From assembly GCF_030551255.1 (NCBI RefSeq), contig NZ_CP130630.1:11965001-12029000 (forward strand): a stretch of DNA of 64,000 nt. The letters run 5' to 3'. Positions 21,398-31,105 of this stretch are shown piece by piece. The notes beneath the pieces were generated by a model. The model worked only from the letters and a program-made list of their open reading frames with translations. It had not been told where the DNA came from and ran no database searches. Position numbers and translations under genes: made by a program. Numbering within the stretch: the stretch's first letter is position 1; each line of letters starts with the position of its first letter. Source of the DNA: Streptomyces sp. NL15-2K (lineage in GTDB: Bacteria > Actinomycetota > Actinomycetes > Streptomycetales > Streptomycetaceae).

Positions 21398-22639
21398 ATG
21401 AACAGATCCCCCGGACGGCGGCTCACCGCTGCGGCCATGACCGTCATCGCCCTCGCCGCCGGCACCACAGCCTGCTCATCCGGCGGCAGCACGCCCTCGG
21501 AAGGGGCGGACAGCGGCACCTACACCATCTGGGACCCCTACCCGCAGTTCGCCAAGGACTCGGCGTGGGCGAAACTGCTGGACAGCTGCGGCAGCAAGGC
21601 CGGCGTGAAGATCAAGCGGACCGCGTTCGACACCAGCGACCTGACGAACAAGGTGCTCCTGGCGGCGCAGCAGGACAACTCCCCGGACGTGCTCATCGTC
21701 GACAACCCCGTGGTCTCGACCCTGGCGGAGGCCGGACTCCTCACCACCACCGACGACACCAAGGTGGACACCTCCAAGGCCGACCCCAACCTGCTCGCGG
21801 CCGGCCAGTCGGGCGGGAAGACGTACGGCACTCCCATCGGCGCCAACACCCTCGCCCTCTACTACAACAAGGACGTCCTCAAGACCGCGGGCGTCGACAT
21901 CGCCTCGATCAAGGACTGGAAGTCACTGACGGCGGCGCTGGAGAAAGTGAAGAAGGCCGGCAAGAAGGGCATCACCTTCTCAGCGATCGGCACCGAGGAG
22001 GGCAGCTTCCAGTTCCTGCCGTGGTTCTGGGGCTCGGGCGCCAAGCTCACCGAACTCGACTCCGCCCAGGGCGCCTCAGCGCTGTCCCTGTGGACCGACT
22101 GGCTGAAGAAGGGCCACGCGCCCAACTCGGTCATCAACAACACCCAGACCACCAGCTGGCAGGAGTTCGCGAGCGGCGACTACGCCTTCGCGGAGAACGG
22201 CACCTGGCAGCTCGCGGGCGCCGAGAAGGCCGGCTTCGACTACGGCGTCCTCCCCATCCCGGCCTCCGGCGGAGGCAACGCCGCGGCCCCGACCGGCGGC
22301 GAGTTCGTCACCGTCCCCGTCCAGGGCGACACCGGCCGCTACACCACGGCACAGAAGCTGGTGACCTGCCTGACCAGCACCGAGAACCTCTACACCACCG
22401 ACACCACCCTGTCCTACGTCGCCCCCACGGCCGAGGTCCAGAACAAGCAGGTCGCGGCCGACGCCAAGCTGAAGCCCTGGGTCGAGGCGGTCAAGGCGGC
22501 CAGGGGACGCACCAGCGACGACCTCGGCACCGAGTACCCCAAGATCTCCGAGCAGATGTGGAAGGCGATCCAGACCGCACTCAGCGGGGCCAAGTCGCCG
22601 AAGGACGCGCTCACTTCGGCGCAGAGCGCGGTCAAGTGA
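21398..22639 (+). CDS. Sugar ABC transporter substrate-binding lipoprotein
   Basis: A 413-residue extracellular binding protein of the SBP-1 (maltose-type) family. The signal ends in a lipobox with lipidated Cys26 (GTTAC). The mature part has ALYYNKDVLKTAGVD, a hallmark of sugar binding proteins, and FQFLPWFWGSGAKL. It captures an oligosaccharide or glycoside for the two permeases that follow directly. AAAGGA precedes ATG 21398. No ATPase gene is present; Streptomyces commonly uses a shared MsiK-type ATPase encoded elsewhere. Confidence 0.92.
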   Translation: MNRSPGRRLTAAAMTVIALAAGTTACSSGGSTPSEGADSGTYTIWDPYPQFAKDSAWAKLLDSCGSKAGVKIKRTAFDTSDLTNKVLLAAQQDNSPDVLIVDNPVVSTLAEAGLLTTTDDTKVDTSKADPNLLAAGQSGGKTYGTPIGANTLALYYNKDVLKTAGVDIASIKDWKSLTAALEKVKKAGKKGITFSAIGTEEGSFQFLPWFWGSGAKLTELDSAQGASALSLWTDWLKKGHAPNSVINNTQTTSWQEFASGDYAFAENGTWQLAGAEKAGFDYGVLPIPASGGGNAAAPTGGEFVTVPVQGDTGRYTTAQKLVTCLTSTENLYTTDTTLSYVAPTAEVQNKQVAADAKLKPWVEAVKAARGRTSDDLGTEYPKISEQMWKAIQTALSGAKSPKDALTSAQSAVK

Positions 22640-22640
22640 C

Positions 22641-23636
22641 GTGAGCCCGATGAAGCAGACGGCACACCCGCCCGAACGCCGGCCCGCGCTCGACCGGAAG
22701 AGGGAGGCCGCCATCGCCCCGCTCCCGGCCCGTTCCGCGCCGAGGCGCCGCCGCCCGACCTCCCAGCAGTGGGCCGCCTGGGCCTTCCTCACCCCGGTCA
22801 CCCTCTACCTTGTCCTCTTCTACGCCTATCCGCTGTACCGCAACCTCGATCTGAGCCTGCGCAACTACACCGTCCGTTCCTTCGTCCAGGGCGACGCGCC
22901 CTTCACCGGCCTCGCCAACTACCGGACCGTTCTCGACGACCCGACCTTCGGCCCGGCACTCACCCACACCGTGGTGTTCACCGCCGTGTGCCTGGTCTTC
23001 CAGTACGCCATCGGCCTGGCCCTCGCGGTCTTCTTCAACCAGCACTTCCGGCTCTCCGCGACCCTGCGCGCCCTGTTCCTCGTACCGTGGCTGCTGCCGC
23101 TCATCGTGTCGGCCTCCACCTGGTCGTGGATGCTCAACAGCGAATCGGGCATTGTCAACGCCTTGTTGAGCGGCGTCGGCATCGACTCGGTGAACTGGCT
23201 GACCTCACCGTCGTGGTCGCTCACCTCGGTGATCATCGCCAACATCTGGATCGGCGTCCCGTTCAACCTCGTCGTGCTCCACAGCGGCCTTCAGTCGATC
23301 CCCGGCAGCCTCTACGAAGCGGCCGCCCTCGACGGCGCGAGCGCCTGGCGGCGCTTCTGGCACATCACCTTCCCGCTCCTGCGCCCGGTCTCCGCCATCA
23401 CCCTGCTGCTGGGCCTCGTCTACACGCTCAAGGTCTTCGACATCATCTGGATCATGATCAAGGGCGGCCCGGCCGACTCGTCCACCACCTTCGCCACCTG
23501 GTCCTACCGGCTCGGCTTCGGCAACCTGCTCCCGTCCTTCGGCCCCGGGGCGGCCGTCGGGAACCTGCTGGTCGTCGCCGCCCTGGTCTTCGGCCTGGTG
23601 TATCTGAGGGTCCAGCGAAAGCAGGCACTGTCGTGA
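22641..23636 (+). CDS. Sugar ABC transporter permease (MalF-like)
   Basis: A 331-residue inner-membrane protein with about six membrane segments and a hydrophilic N-terminus. The ATPase-docking EAA loop reads EAAALDGASAWRRFWHITFP. It starts with GTG one base after the binding-protein stop; ATG 22650 is an alternative. Its stop overlaps the start of the second permease. Confidence 0.92.
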   Translation: MSPMKQTAHPPERRPALDRKREAAIAPLPARSAPRRRRPTSQQWAAWAFLTPVTLYLVLFYAYPLYRNLDLSLRNYTVRSFVQGDAPFTGLANYRTVLDDPTFGPALTHTVVFTAVCLVFQYAIGLALAVFFNQHFRLSATLRALFLVPWLLPLIVSASTWSWMLNSESGIVNALLSGVGIDSVNWLTSPSWSLTSVIIANIWIGVPFNLVVLHSGLQSIPGSLYEAAALDGASAWRRFWHITFPLLRPVSAITLLLGLVYTLKVFDIIWIMIKGGPADSSTTFATWSYRLGFGNLLPSFGPGAAVGNLLVVAALVFGLVYLRVQRKQALS

Positions 23637-24469
23637 CCGGGACCGCCATCAACCGACCCGACCGTACGTGGTGGAAGACGGCCACGGGCCTCCTGCTCAC
23701 CGCGGTCATGCTCTTCCCGGTCTACTGGATGATCAACGTGTCCTTCACCCGCGAACAGGACATGCGCAAGAGCCCGCCGGACCTGTTCCCGGCGCACGGC
23801 ACGCTGGAGGGCTACCGGGCCGTCCTGGACCAGCAGTTGCCCTACCTCGGCACCAGCCTCGTCATCGGCCCGGGCACCGTCGTCCTCACCGTGGCGCTGT
23901 CCGCACCCGCCGGCTACGCGCTGGCCAAACTGCGCCCGCGCGGCGGCGGCGCGCTCAGCTTCCTCCTCCTGGTCGCCCAGACGATCCCCGGCATCATCAT
24001 GGCGATGGGCTTCTACGCCATCTACCTCAGCCTCGGACTGCTCCAGTCGGTGCCCGGCCTGATCGTCGCCGACTCCACGCTGGCCGTCCCGTTCGCGGTG
24101 CTGATCTTCACCGCGTTCATGTCGGGCATCCCGGAGGAACTGCTCCAGGCGGCGAAGACGGACGGAGCCGGGCTACTGCGCACCTTCTGGTCCATCGTCC
24201 TGCCGATGAGCCGCAACGCCGTCGTCACGGTGTCGCTCTTCGCGTTCCTGTGGTCCTGGTCCGACTTCGTCTTCGCCAGCACCCTCGCGGGCGGCGGCGC
24301 TCACGAGCCGATCACCCTCGGCATCTACCACTACATCGGCAACAACAACCAGGAGTGGAACGCCATCATGGCCACCGCCGTCGTGGCCTCTCTGCCCGCC
24401 GCGGTGATCCTCGTCCTCGCCCAGCGTTACGTCGCCGCCGGCGTGACCGCCGGAGCCGTCAAGGACTGA
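23633..24469 (+). CDS. Sugar ABC transporter permease (MalG-like)
   Basis: A 278-residue membrane protein and partner of the preceding permease. The EAA loop is ELLQAAKTDGAGLLRTFWSI. GTG at 23633 overlaps the preceding stop (GTGA), so both subunits are made in equal amounts. Six membrane segments are expected. Confidence 0.92.
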   Translation: MTGTAINRPDRTWWKTATGLLLTAVMLFPVYWMINVSFTREQDMRKSPPDLFPAHGTLEGYRAVLDQQLPYLGTSLVIGPGTVVLTVALSAPAGYALAKLRPRGGGALSFLLLVAQTIPGIIMAMGFYAIYLSLGLLQSVPGLIVADSTLAVPFAVLIFTAFMSGIPEELLQAAKTDGAGLLRTFWSIVLPMSRNAVVTVSLFAFLWSWSDFVFASTLAGGGAHEPITLGIYHYIGNNNQEWNAIMATAVVASLPAAVILVLAQRYVAAGVTAGAVKD

Positions 24470-24529
24470 CCCCTCCCGCAAGCCCCGGCCGACCGCCGGT
24501 ACCCCTGCTGCAGAAACGAGTGACCCTTC

Positions 24530-26269
24530 ATGACCGCCGCCCGACCCGGCCCGGCCTTCTCCCTGCACGACATCCCGTTCAGCACGCACGGTTCCTGGTT
24601 CGACATCTCCCCGGTCCTGGCGGAGAAGGCGTACGCCGAAGACCTTCACCTGGTCTCCCACCAGAACGGCATGCACGGGGTCCTGCGCCTGGTACCGCTC
24701 GACGCAGCGACGGGCGTCCGGGCCGAACCCCGAGTCTCAGCGACGCCGAGTCTGCTCACCTGGCACCACGAGAGCGGGCGCGTCGACCTCGCCTACGAGG
24801 CGCCGGACACCGTACGCCTGCACGGGGCGGGGCTCGGCCTGCGCATCGGCGCGGCGGCACAGACACTGGCTCCCTTCACGGGCACGTACTTCTTCCGCGA
24901 CCCGGCGGACGGAGCTTACGTGTTCACCTCGTACGAGACCGGGCGCCGCTACCGGGTCACCGTCGTGTCGGGCGTCGTGCGCGACACCTCCGGCGGCCAG
25001 GCCCTGGGCAGCGCCGACCGCGGCCTCACCATCACAGCGGACACCGGTGGAACCTGGGAGGCCGCCATCGAGGAGTTCGACAGCGGACGCCGCCCCTACA
25101 CCGCCCGGAAGACGTTCGGTGAGGTCGTGACCGAGGCGGAGCAGGCCTTCACCGACTTCGCCGACGCGGTGGCTCCCTGGCGCTCGTCCAGAACCCCGGC
25201 CGCCGAACTCGCCGCGTACGTCCTGTGGTCGGCGACGGTGGACAGGGCGGGCCTCGTCACCCGGCCCGCGGTGCTGATGTCCAAGCACTGGATGGACAAG
25301 GTCTGGAGCTGGGACCACTGCTTCAACGCCCTCGCCCTCGCACCCGGAGAACCCGAGCTGGCCTGGAACCAGTTCTCCCTGCCGTTCGACCACCAGGACG
25401 AAAGCGGTGCGTTGCCCGACTCGGTGACCCACTCGGAGGTCCTCTACAACTTCGTCAAACCACCCATCCACGGCTGGACCCTGGCACACCTGCGGCGACG
25501 GCTTCCCGAAGCCCTCGGACGCACTGAACGCGCCGAGACCTACGACAGACTGCGGCGCTGGACGGACTTCTGGCTCACCGCGCGCCGAGCACCGGGTGCC
25601 GCCCTGCCCCACTACCAGCACGGCAACGACAGCGGCTGGGACAACGCAACGACCTTCGACCCCGAACGCGCGGTCGTCACCGCGGACCTGGCCGCGTTCC
25701 TCGTCCTGCAACTGCGCGAACTCGCCGCCCTGGCGACGGAACTCGGCCTGACCGACGATGCCCGCGGCTGGACGCGCACCGCGGAGACGGTCCAGGCGGC
25801 CATGCTCGACGAGCTGTGGACGGGGGAGCGGTTCGTCGCGAGGGGCGCCGCCGGCGGCCACACCTGGAGCAGCTCCAGCCTGCTCGACCTGATGCCGATC
25901 GCCCTGGGCGAGCACCTGCCCGAGAACGTCGCCAAGACGCTGGCCGTCCGGATCGAGGCACACCTGACCGCCCACGGCCTGGCCACCGAACTGCCCACCT
26001 CACCGCACTACCGCCCCGACGGCTACTGGCGCGGCCCGATCTGGGCACCCGCCACCGTCCTCATCGAGGACGGCCTGCGCCGCAGCGGCCACCACCGCCT
26101 CGCCGACGAGATCAGCGCCCGCTTCCGGGCCCTGTGCGAAACCCACGGCTTCGCCGAGAACTTCGACGCCCTCACCGGCACGGGCCTGCGCGACCGCGCC
26201 TACACCTGGACCGCCAGCGGGTACCTTCTCCTCGCCGAGGCCCACGAACGCCGGCACCCCGCCCCTTGA
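24530..26269 (+). CDS. GH63-like (MGH1-type) glycoside hydrolase
   Basis: A 579-residue cytoplasmic enzyme with no signal peptide. The N-terminal beta-sandwich is followed by an (alpha/alpha)6 barrel with KHWMDKVWSWDHCFN, HGNDSGWDN (a likely acid residue in GWDN), TWSSSSLLDLMPIAL and GYWRGPIWAP, all typical of the GH63/GH37-like catalytic domain. It probably cleaves the glycoside taken up by the transporter just upstream, with which it appears to form an operon. GH63 relatives act on alpha-glucosides or glucosyl/mannosylglycerate; the exact substrate cannot be told from sequence. Confidence 0.85.
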   Translation: MTAARPGPAFSLHDIPFSTHGSWFDISPVLAEKAYAEDLHLVSHQNGMHGVLRLVPLDAATGVRAEPRVSATPSLLTWHHESGRVDLAYEAPDTVRLHGAGLGLRIGAAAQTLAPFTGTYFFRDPADGAYVFTSYETGRRYRVTVVSGVVRDTSGGQALGSADRGLTITADTGGTWEAAIEEFDSGRRPYTARKTFGEVVTEAEQAFTDFADAVAPWRSSRTPAAELAAYVLWSATVDRAGLVTRPAVLMSKHWMDKVWSWDHCFNALALAPGEPELAWNQFSLPFDHQDESGALPDSVTHSEVLYNFVKPPIHGWTLAHLRRRLPEALGRTERAETYDRLRRWTDFWLTARRAPGAALPHYQHGNDSGWDNATTFDPERAVVTADLAAFLVLQLRELAALATELGLTDDARGWTRTAETVQAAMLDELWTGERFVARGAAGGHTWSSSSLLDLMPIALGEHLPENVAKTLAVRIEAHLTAHGLATELPTSPHYRPDGYWRGPIWAPATVLIEDGLRRSGHHRLADEISARFRALCETHGFAENFDALTGTGLRDRAYTWTASGYLLLAEAHERRHPAP

Positions 26270-26358
26270 TCAAGAAGGCGCACATGATGCCCGAAGGCAT
26301 GGGTACCCGATGACCGGACTTCGACCGAAGACGTGCGTTCGGCTGATCGATTGGATGC

Positions 26359-26760
26359 ATGATGACTGACTCCCCCTTCGACAGCGGCGCCTCGGCCGCC
26401 CAGCAGGCCCTGCGCGCGGTCGTCGACAACGGACCGGACGATGCGGCGCTGCGTACGCTGGCCGGCAGCGAGGTGCTGCTTCCCGCCGATCTCGACGCCG
26501 TGGGCCCGGACCCAAAGTCTCTGAGCCTGCCCGTGTACGAACTGAACGACGGCACCGAGCTCGTGCCGGTCTTCACCACGCAGGCACGCATGGAGCAGGC
26601 GATCCCCCAGGCCAGGCGTCATCGCAGCGTGGTGCTGGGTGCCCTCGCCCATGGCTGGCCGTCGGAGGAGCTGGCGCTGGTCATCGACGCGGGCACGCCG
26701 GAGGAGCTGGCGCTCACGGCCCAGGGTGTCAAGGAACTGCTCGACCGCAACGAGAGCTGA
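26359..26760 (+). CDS. SseB-family protein
   Basis: A 133-residue protein resembling the N-terminal SseB domain: SEVLLPADLDAVG, LPVYELNDGTELVPVFTT, then an Ala/Glu-rich C-terminal helix ending in GVKELLDR. The domain is widespread in Streptomyces with no defined role. Two adjacent ATG codons are possible starts (26359, 26362). Confidence 0.75.
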   Translation: MMTDSPFDSGASAAQQALRAVVDNGPDDAALRTLAGSEVLLPADLDAVGPDPKSLSLPVYELNDGTELVPVFTTQARMEQAIPQARRHRSVVLGALAHGWPSEELALVIDAGTPEELALTAQGVKELLDRNES

Positions 26761-26902
26761 CTCCTGGCCCGCACGCCGAACCTCAGTCGTGGCCATGCGC
26801 GCTGGAGTCGCGGACGGCTCCCGGCTGCTGGAGCGGGCGACGACCGCTGCGGGCGCGGCCGTGGGCGCGGTCCGACGAGCCGCCGCACAGGGAGGACGCC
26901 CG

Positions 26903-27664
26903 GTGAGGGACTGGCACACGCACGAGTTCACGGCGGCGGCCGGCACCCGGGTGCACGCGGCGGTTTTCGGCCCGGCCGGTGCCCGGGAAGTGGTGTGTGT
27001 GCACGGTCTGGGCTGCTCGTACCGTTACTGGCTGCCGTTCGCCCGCGCGCTCGCACCGGACACCAGGACGGTGGCGGTGGACCTGCCCGGCTTCGGGCGT
27101 ACGCCGGGCCCGCCCGCGGCGCTCGACGTGCACCAGTTGTCGCTGGCGCTGGCCGACTGGCTGCGGGCCACCGGCCGCGGACCGGTGCCGCTGGTCGCGA
27201 ACTCCACCGGTTGCCAGGTGGTCGTGGATCTGGCGGCGCACACCCCCGAACTGATCGGGCCGGTGGTGCTGAACGGCCCCACCTTCGACCCGCACGCGCG
27301 ATCGACGTTGCGGCAGGTCGCCCGCCTGATGAGGGACGCACGTTGGGAGCGGCCGAGCCTGGGTGTGGCCCTCGCCCTCAGCTACGCGGACTGCGGGCTT
27401 CCCCGGGCCTGGCGGACGTTCCGCCACCAGCTGCATGACCCGGTCGAACGCAAACTGCGCCACCTGCGCACCCCGGCCGTGGTCGTGCGCGGCACCCGTG
27501 ATCCCATCGTGCCGCCCCAGTGGGCCGAGGAGGTCGTCGCACTGCTGCCCCGGGGCAGGCTCGCCGAGGTGTCCGGAGGGGGACACACCCTGAACTACTC
27601 CGCCCCGGAACTGGCCCGTATCACCCGGGAGCTCCTGGGACCGGCCCCTGAGCCGGTCTCCTGA
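26903..27664 (+). CDS. Alpha/beta hydrolase
   Basis: A 253-residue hydrolase. The oxyanion region is VHGLGCSYRYW, the nucleophile elbow ANSTGC (Ser), the acid in RGTRDPIVPP and the base in GGGHTLNY. GTG 26903 follows GGGAGG by seven bases; an in-frame ATG at 26795 would add 36 Ala/Arg-rich residues. It is convergent with a second alpha/beta hydrolase; the two have the same fold, but I see no close similarity. Substrate unknown. Confidence 0.85.
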   Translation: MRDWHTHEFTAAAGTRVHAAVFGPAGAREVVCVHGLGCSYRYWLPFARALAPDTRTVAVDLPGFGRTPGPPAALDVHQLSLALADWLRATGRGPVPLVANSTGCQVVVDLAAHTPELIGPVVLNGPTFDPHARSTLRQVARLMRDARWERPSLGVALALSYADCGLPRAWRTFRHQLHDPVERKLRHLRTPAVVVRGTRDPIVPPQWAEEVVALLPRGRLAEVSGGGHTLNYSAPELARITRELLGPAPEPVS

Positions 27665-27696
27665 GCCGGCCTTCTGCGGTGCCGTGGCGCGATGGC

Positions 27697-28509
27697 TCAA
27701 GTCCGGGGTGTGCCCGGCCCGCCGCCGTCGGCGGCGAGGCGGTGCGCGAAGCCGCGTACCGGCTGCGACCACGCCTCGGGGTCCAGCCAGGGAAACGTGT
27801 GCGCCCCCGCGACCTCGACGTACTCCCCGTCCGGAACCAGACCGGCCAGATGGCGGCCCCAGCGGGCGGTGCCGATCCGGTCGTCCCCGCCGCGGATGAC
27901 GAGCAGGGGCACCCGCAGCCGGGCCACCGAGTCCTCCAGGGCGTCCTCGAGGTGGACCCGCGCCGTGTGCAGCAGCCGGCGCGGGCCCGCGCGCTTCCAC
28001 TCCGGCCGGTGCGATTCGGACAGCCCGGGCGGTTCCCGTCGTCCGTCGAGCTGCCAGCGGACTAGCAGACGTACATAACCGCGGGCTACCGGGTCGACGG
28101 TGGGACTGGCCAGCACGACACCCGCGACACCGGGATGTCCCAGCGCGGCGCGGGCGGCGACCTGGGTTCCGCTGGAGTGCCCGGCGAGGATCACCGGCCC
28201 CAGGGCGCGAGCGGTCAGCCAGTCGGCGACGCACCGGCCGAACTCCGGCACATCGCGCTCGTGCGGGGGATCGCCGCTGCCCGCGAAACCGGGCAACTCC
28301 ACCAGGTGGGCCCGCGTCCACCGGCCGAAAGCCGCCAGGCCCGGCAGCAAGTAGTCGGCCACCGCCGTGCCCTGCACGAGCACGACCTCCGGCGTGCCCG
28401 GATGTACGTCGCCGACGGCGCGGCTCCGTATCCGTCCGAGCACACCGTCGTGGTACGTCGTGACGGTCCGCTCCGGAAACGGCGGGCGATGTTCGTGACG
28501 GGAACCCAT
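27697..28509 (-). CDS. Alpha/beta hydrolase
   Basis: A 270-residue hydrolase with nucleophile motif GHSSG (in ILAGHSSGTQVA), the acid in IRGGDDRIG and the histidine in VAGAHTFPWL. GGAGG lies ten bases before ATG 28509. It sits 33 bases downstream of the unrecognised 474-residue gene and is probably co-transcribed with it. Substrate unknown. Confidence 0.85.
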   Translation of the reverse strand: MGSRHEHRPPFPERTVTTYHDGVLGRIRSRAVGDVHPGTPEVVLVQGTAVADYLLPGLAAFGRWTRAHLVELPGFAGSGDPPHERDVPEFGRCVADWLTARALGPVILAGHSSGTQVAARAALGHPGVAGVVLASPTVDPVARGYVRLLVRWQLDGRREPPGLSESHRPEWKRAGPRRLLHTARVHLEDALEDSVARLRVPLLVIRGGDDRIGTARWGRHLAGLVPDGEYVEVAGAHTFPWLDPEAWSQPVRGFAHRLAADGGGPGTPRT

Positions 28510-28542
28510 GGCCTGCGCACCTCCGCCGGCTCGGTCTGCCGG

Positions 28543-29967
28543 TCATCCTTCGGCCGGGCCGAGGGTTTCGAAGCGGGCCAGTCGACGGGCGCCGGTGTGC
28601 CGCTCCTCGGCGAGGAACTCGTCCAGTTCCTCCAGAGCGAGCGGGGGCGGCAGCGGATACCGCTCGGGAAGGGCGGCGAGGGCCGGTTGGTAGCGCAGTG
28701 TGCTGCCGATGTCCTCGGGAAACGCCCGATCGTCCACACCGAGCAGCCCTCCCTCCGTGCCGGCGTACCGGCGGGCAAGCTCGCTCCACTGCCCGGCCGG
28801 GACTTGGCCGACCGAGCGCAGTGCGTTGGAGAACAGGTTCACGTGGATGCGTCGGTACGGCTGCTCCTGGTCTCGCAGGTACTGGTCGAGCAGGCGGTAG
28901 GAGGACTCGGCGGTGAACTGCAGCCAGAAGGGGACGGCGCCCAGTCGCAGCGCCCAGAGCGGCTCCCACTGGTTGTACGTCTCTACGAGCAGCCGGTCGG
29001 CCGGCAGACCCCGCCGGCGGTACCACCAGCGGTACAGGTCGGCGACGAGCGGGCTGAGGTGTTCGGGCTCACCGATGGTGATCCGGCGTACTCGGTAGCC
29101 GCAGCGGGCCGCCAGTGCCGTGATGTCGGGGGTGAGGCTGTCGTCGTACCCCCACTCCGCCTCCGGATACCGTTCGTCCGGTGGCGGGGCGTCCCACTGG
29201 CGGACCTGTGATTTCTGCTCGGCGAGGTGCCGGGCGATACGCTCACTGCCGCCGGCGTACTCGTCGGCCGGCATGCCGCCGAGGGCGCCGAACTGGAAGC
29301 GGTGCCGGTCGCCCAGGACCGACACGGGCCAGGTGAGGGTGCAGTCGACGATGAAGATGGTCGCGCCCGGGGCCAGCCGCTGCTCCAGGAACCGTTCCAG
29401 CACCGCGCCGAGCCTGAGCCGCTTGAACCGGAAGTACATGAAACACACCAGCATCGCCCGGTCCTGGCTCGGGTCGTGCATATGGCACAGGGTCAGGTCC
29501 GGGTTGGCCTTCACCAGCTGCCGGCCGAACTCCTGGCCCGCGATCAGGGCCGCGCGCGGCTGGTCCGGGTCCAGCCGGGCCCGCACAGGCACGAGGTAGG
29601 TCTGCGGGAGGACGGGAGCGTGAAGGGCCGCGGCGAGATGGACGGCGGCGCCGCTGCCGGCCCCGATGAAGGCTGCGGGGTAGGGACCGGGGCCGTACTG
29701 ACCGGCGGTCCAGGCCGCCAGATCCTCGCCGCGCACTCGGCGTACCCGCGTGAGCGGTGCGCCCTCCAGATGGGCGGCCAGTACGAAGAGACGCCGTCGT
29801 GCCGGTGAGGGCAGGTGAGAGGCCAGGTCGGCCAGCCAGGTGGATCCGGGACCGACGCCGAGTCCCCTGAAATCCTTGCCGCGAAGGAACCGGCTCACCG
29901 CCCGCACCGCTGCCACCGAGGAGTCGAAGTCGCACAGGCAACGCGCCGTCCGCAGGCGCTGGAGCAC
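28543..29967 (-). CDS. Unrecognised 474-residue protein
   Basis: I cannot assign a family. GTG 29967 is chosen for the strong GGGAGGGAGG just upstream; an ATG 12 codons earlier has none. The middle has FIGAGSGAAVHLAAAL and APGATIFIVDCTLTWP, which recall nucleotide-binding folds, and the C-terminal half is rich in Trp and Tyr (WGYDDS, YRWWYRRRG, NQWEPLWALRLGAVPFWLQF). No signal peptide or membrane segment is evident. It forms a likely operon with the alpha/beta hydrolase that follows. Confidence 0.75.
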   Translation of the reverse strand: MLQRLRTARCLCDFDSSVAAVRAVSRFLRGKDFRGLGVGPGSTWLADLASHLPSPARRRLFVLAAHLEGAPLTRVRRVRGEDLAAWTAGQYGPGPYPAAFIGAGSGAAVHLAAALHAPVLPQTYLVPVRARLDPDQPRAALIAGQEFGRQLVKANPDLTLCHMHDPSQDRAMLVCFMYFRFKRLRLGAVLERFLEQRLAPGATIFIVDCTLTWPVSVLGDRHRFQFGALGGMPADEYAGGSERIARHLAEQKSQVRQWDAPPPDERYPEAEWGYDDSLTPDITALAARCGYRVRRITIGEPEHLSPLVADLYRWWYRRRGLPADRLLVETYNQWEPLWALRLGAVPFWLQFTAESSYRLLDQYLRDQEQPYRRIHVNLFSNALRSVGQVPAGQWSELARRYAGTEGGLLGVDDRAFPEDIGSTLRYQPALAALPERYPLPPPLALEELDEFLAEERHTGARRLARFETLGPAEG

Positions 29968-30203
29968 GTCTGCCTCCCTCCCAGGACGACCCGCATCGCA
30001 CATGACCGGCGACAGCCGTCTCTGCCTCGATCACAGGGAGTACCCCTGCGGCCGCATTTCATGACCCTCAGGCGTCGGTCGGCCCGTCACTCCCGTACTT
30101 CGTCGGCGACAGGTCGAACCGGCCGACCCGATTGATCCTCGTGTGCCGGGAGCCGACACGGGTACGCGGAGCCCGTCCCCAACCTGAGTGAGGAGTGTTT
30201 TCC

Positions 30204-30521
30204 ATGGCGCACGCGACGGTCGACGAGGTGCTGGGCGCTCTGAAGGATGTGGACTTCCCGGCAGACAAGACGCAGCTGCTGGAAGCGGCCCGCTCCGCAG
30301 GTGCCCCGGGCGAGGTGATCTCGGCTCTGCGCGGCATCCCGCCCGAGACCTACACCAACCGTGACGACATCGTCCACTCCATACGGACCGACCCCGACTC
30401 GGACCTGGGGCACACCCCGGCGGAACGCGCCGAGCAGGCCCGTGAGGGCGGCAAGCCCGGCCTGTCCCAGCACCTGCGCGAGGTGCCCAAGACGCCGGTG
30501 GAGGAAGAGCTGGACCGCTGA
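30204..30521 (+). CDS. DUF2795 domain protein
   Basis: A 105-residue protein with the DUF2795 pattern near its N-terminus (VDEVLGALKDVDFPADKTQL, then ALRGIPPETYTNRDDI). The C-terminal tail is charged and probably disordered. AGGAG precedes the ATG. These small proteins are common in Streptomyces; function unknown. Confidence 0.82.
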   Translation: MAHATVDEVLGALKDVDFPADKTQLLEAARSAGAPGEVISALRGIPPETYTNRDDIVHSIRTDPDSDLGHTPAERAEQAREGGKPGLSQHLREVPKTPVEEELDR

Positions 30522-30554
30522 AACGCCGAGGACGCCGAGCGAGTGGGAGGGCTG

Positions 30555-31064
30555 GTGCCGACCGGGACAAGGCTGGAGGTCGCTGTGCTGGTGGGACTTC
30601 AGGCATCCGGCAAGTCGGCGTTCTACGAGCAGCGCCTGCTCGGGCGGCGTTACGCCCTGGTCAGCAAGGACCTGTTCCCGCGGGGTGCCCGCCGCAAGCA
30701 GGCCCGGCAGATGCGCTTGGTGGAGGCGGCGCTGGGCTCGGGGAGGTCGGTGGCGATCGACAACACCAATCCCACCCCTGAGGAGTGGAGGCCACTGGTC
30801 GCTGCCGGGCACGCCCATGGTGCGACGGTCACCGCGTACTGGTTTCCGCCGGATCTGGAAGGCTCCCTGCGGCGCAACGCCGTACGGCAGGAGCATGACC
30901 GGGTACCTGACATCGGTATCCACGCCACTGCGAAGCGGTTGCGCCGCCCCTCACGGGCGGACGGGTTCGACGCCGTCCTGGAAGTACGGTTCGACGGCCG
31001 GGGCGGATTCCTGGTGCGTTCGGGTCCGGACAGACCCGGATCGCACCCCCCGTCTACGGCATGA
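30555..31064 (+). CDS. P-loop ATP-binding protein (polynucleotide-kinase-like)
   Basis: A 169-residue protein with Walker A GLQASGKS near its N-terminus, LVSKDLFP and AIDNTNPTPEEW, as in small AAA_33/polynucleotide-kinase-like phosphotransferases. GTG 30555 follows GGGAGGG closely; GTG 30543 is an alternative. The substrate may be a nucleic acid end or a small molecule. It ends 38 bases before the insertion sequence. Confidence 0.78.
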   Translation: MPTGTRLEVAVLVGLQASGKSAFYEQRLLGRRYALVSKDLFPRGARRKQARQMRLVEAALGSGRSVAIDNTNPTPEEWRPLVAAGHAHGATVTAYWFPPDLEGSLRRNAVRQEHDRVPDIGIHATAKRLRRPSRADGFDAVLEVRFDGRGGFLVRSGPDRPGSHPPSTA

Positions 31065-31105
31065 TCCGCCGGACAGGCAACGTGCCGCCCGGACGCAGGC
31101 CCTAG

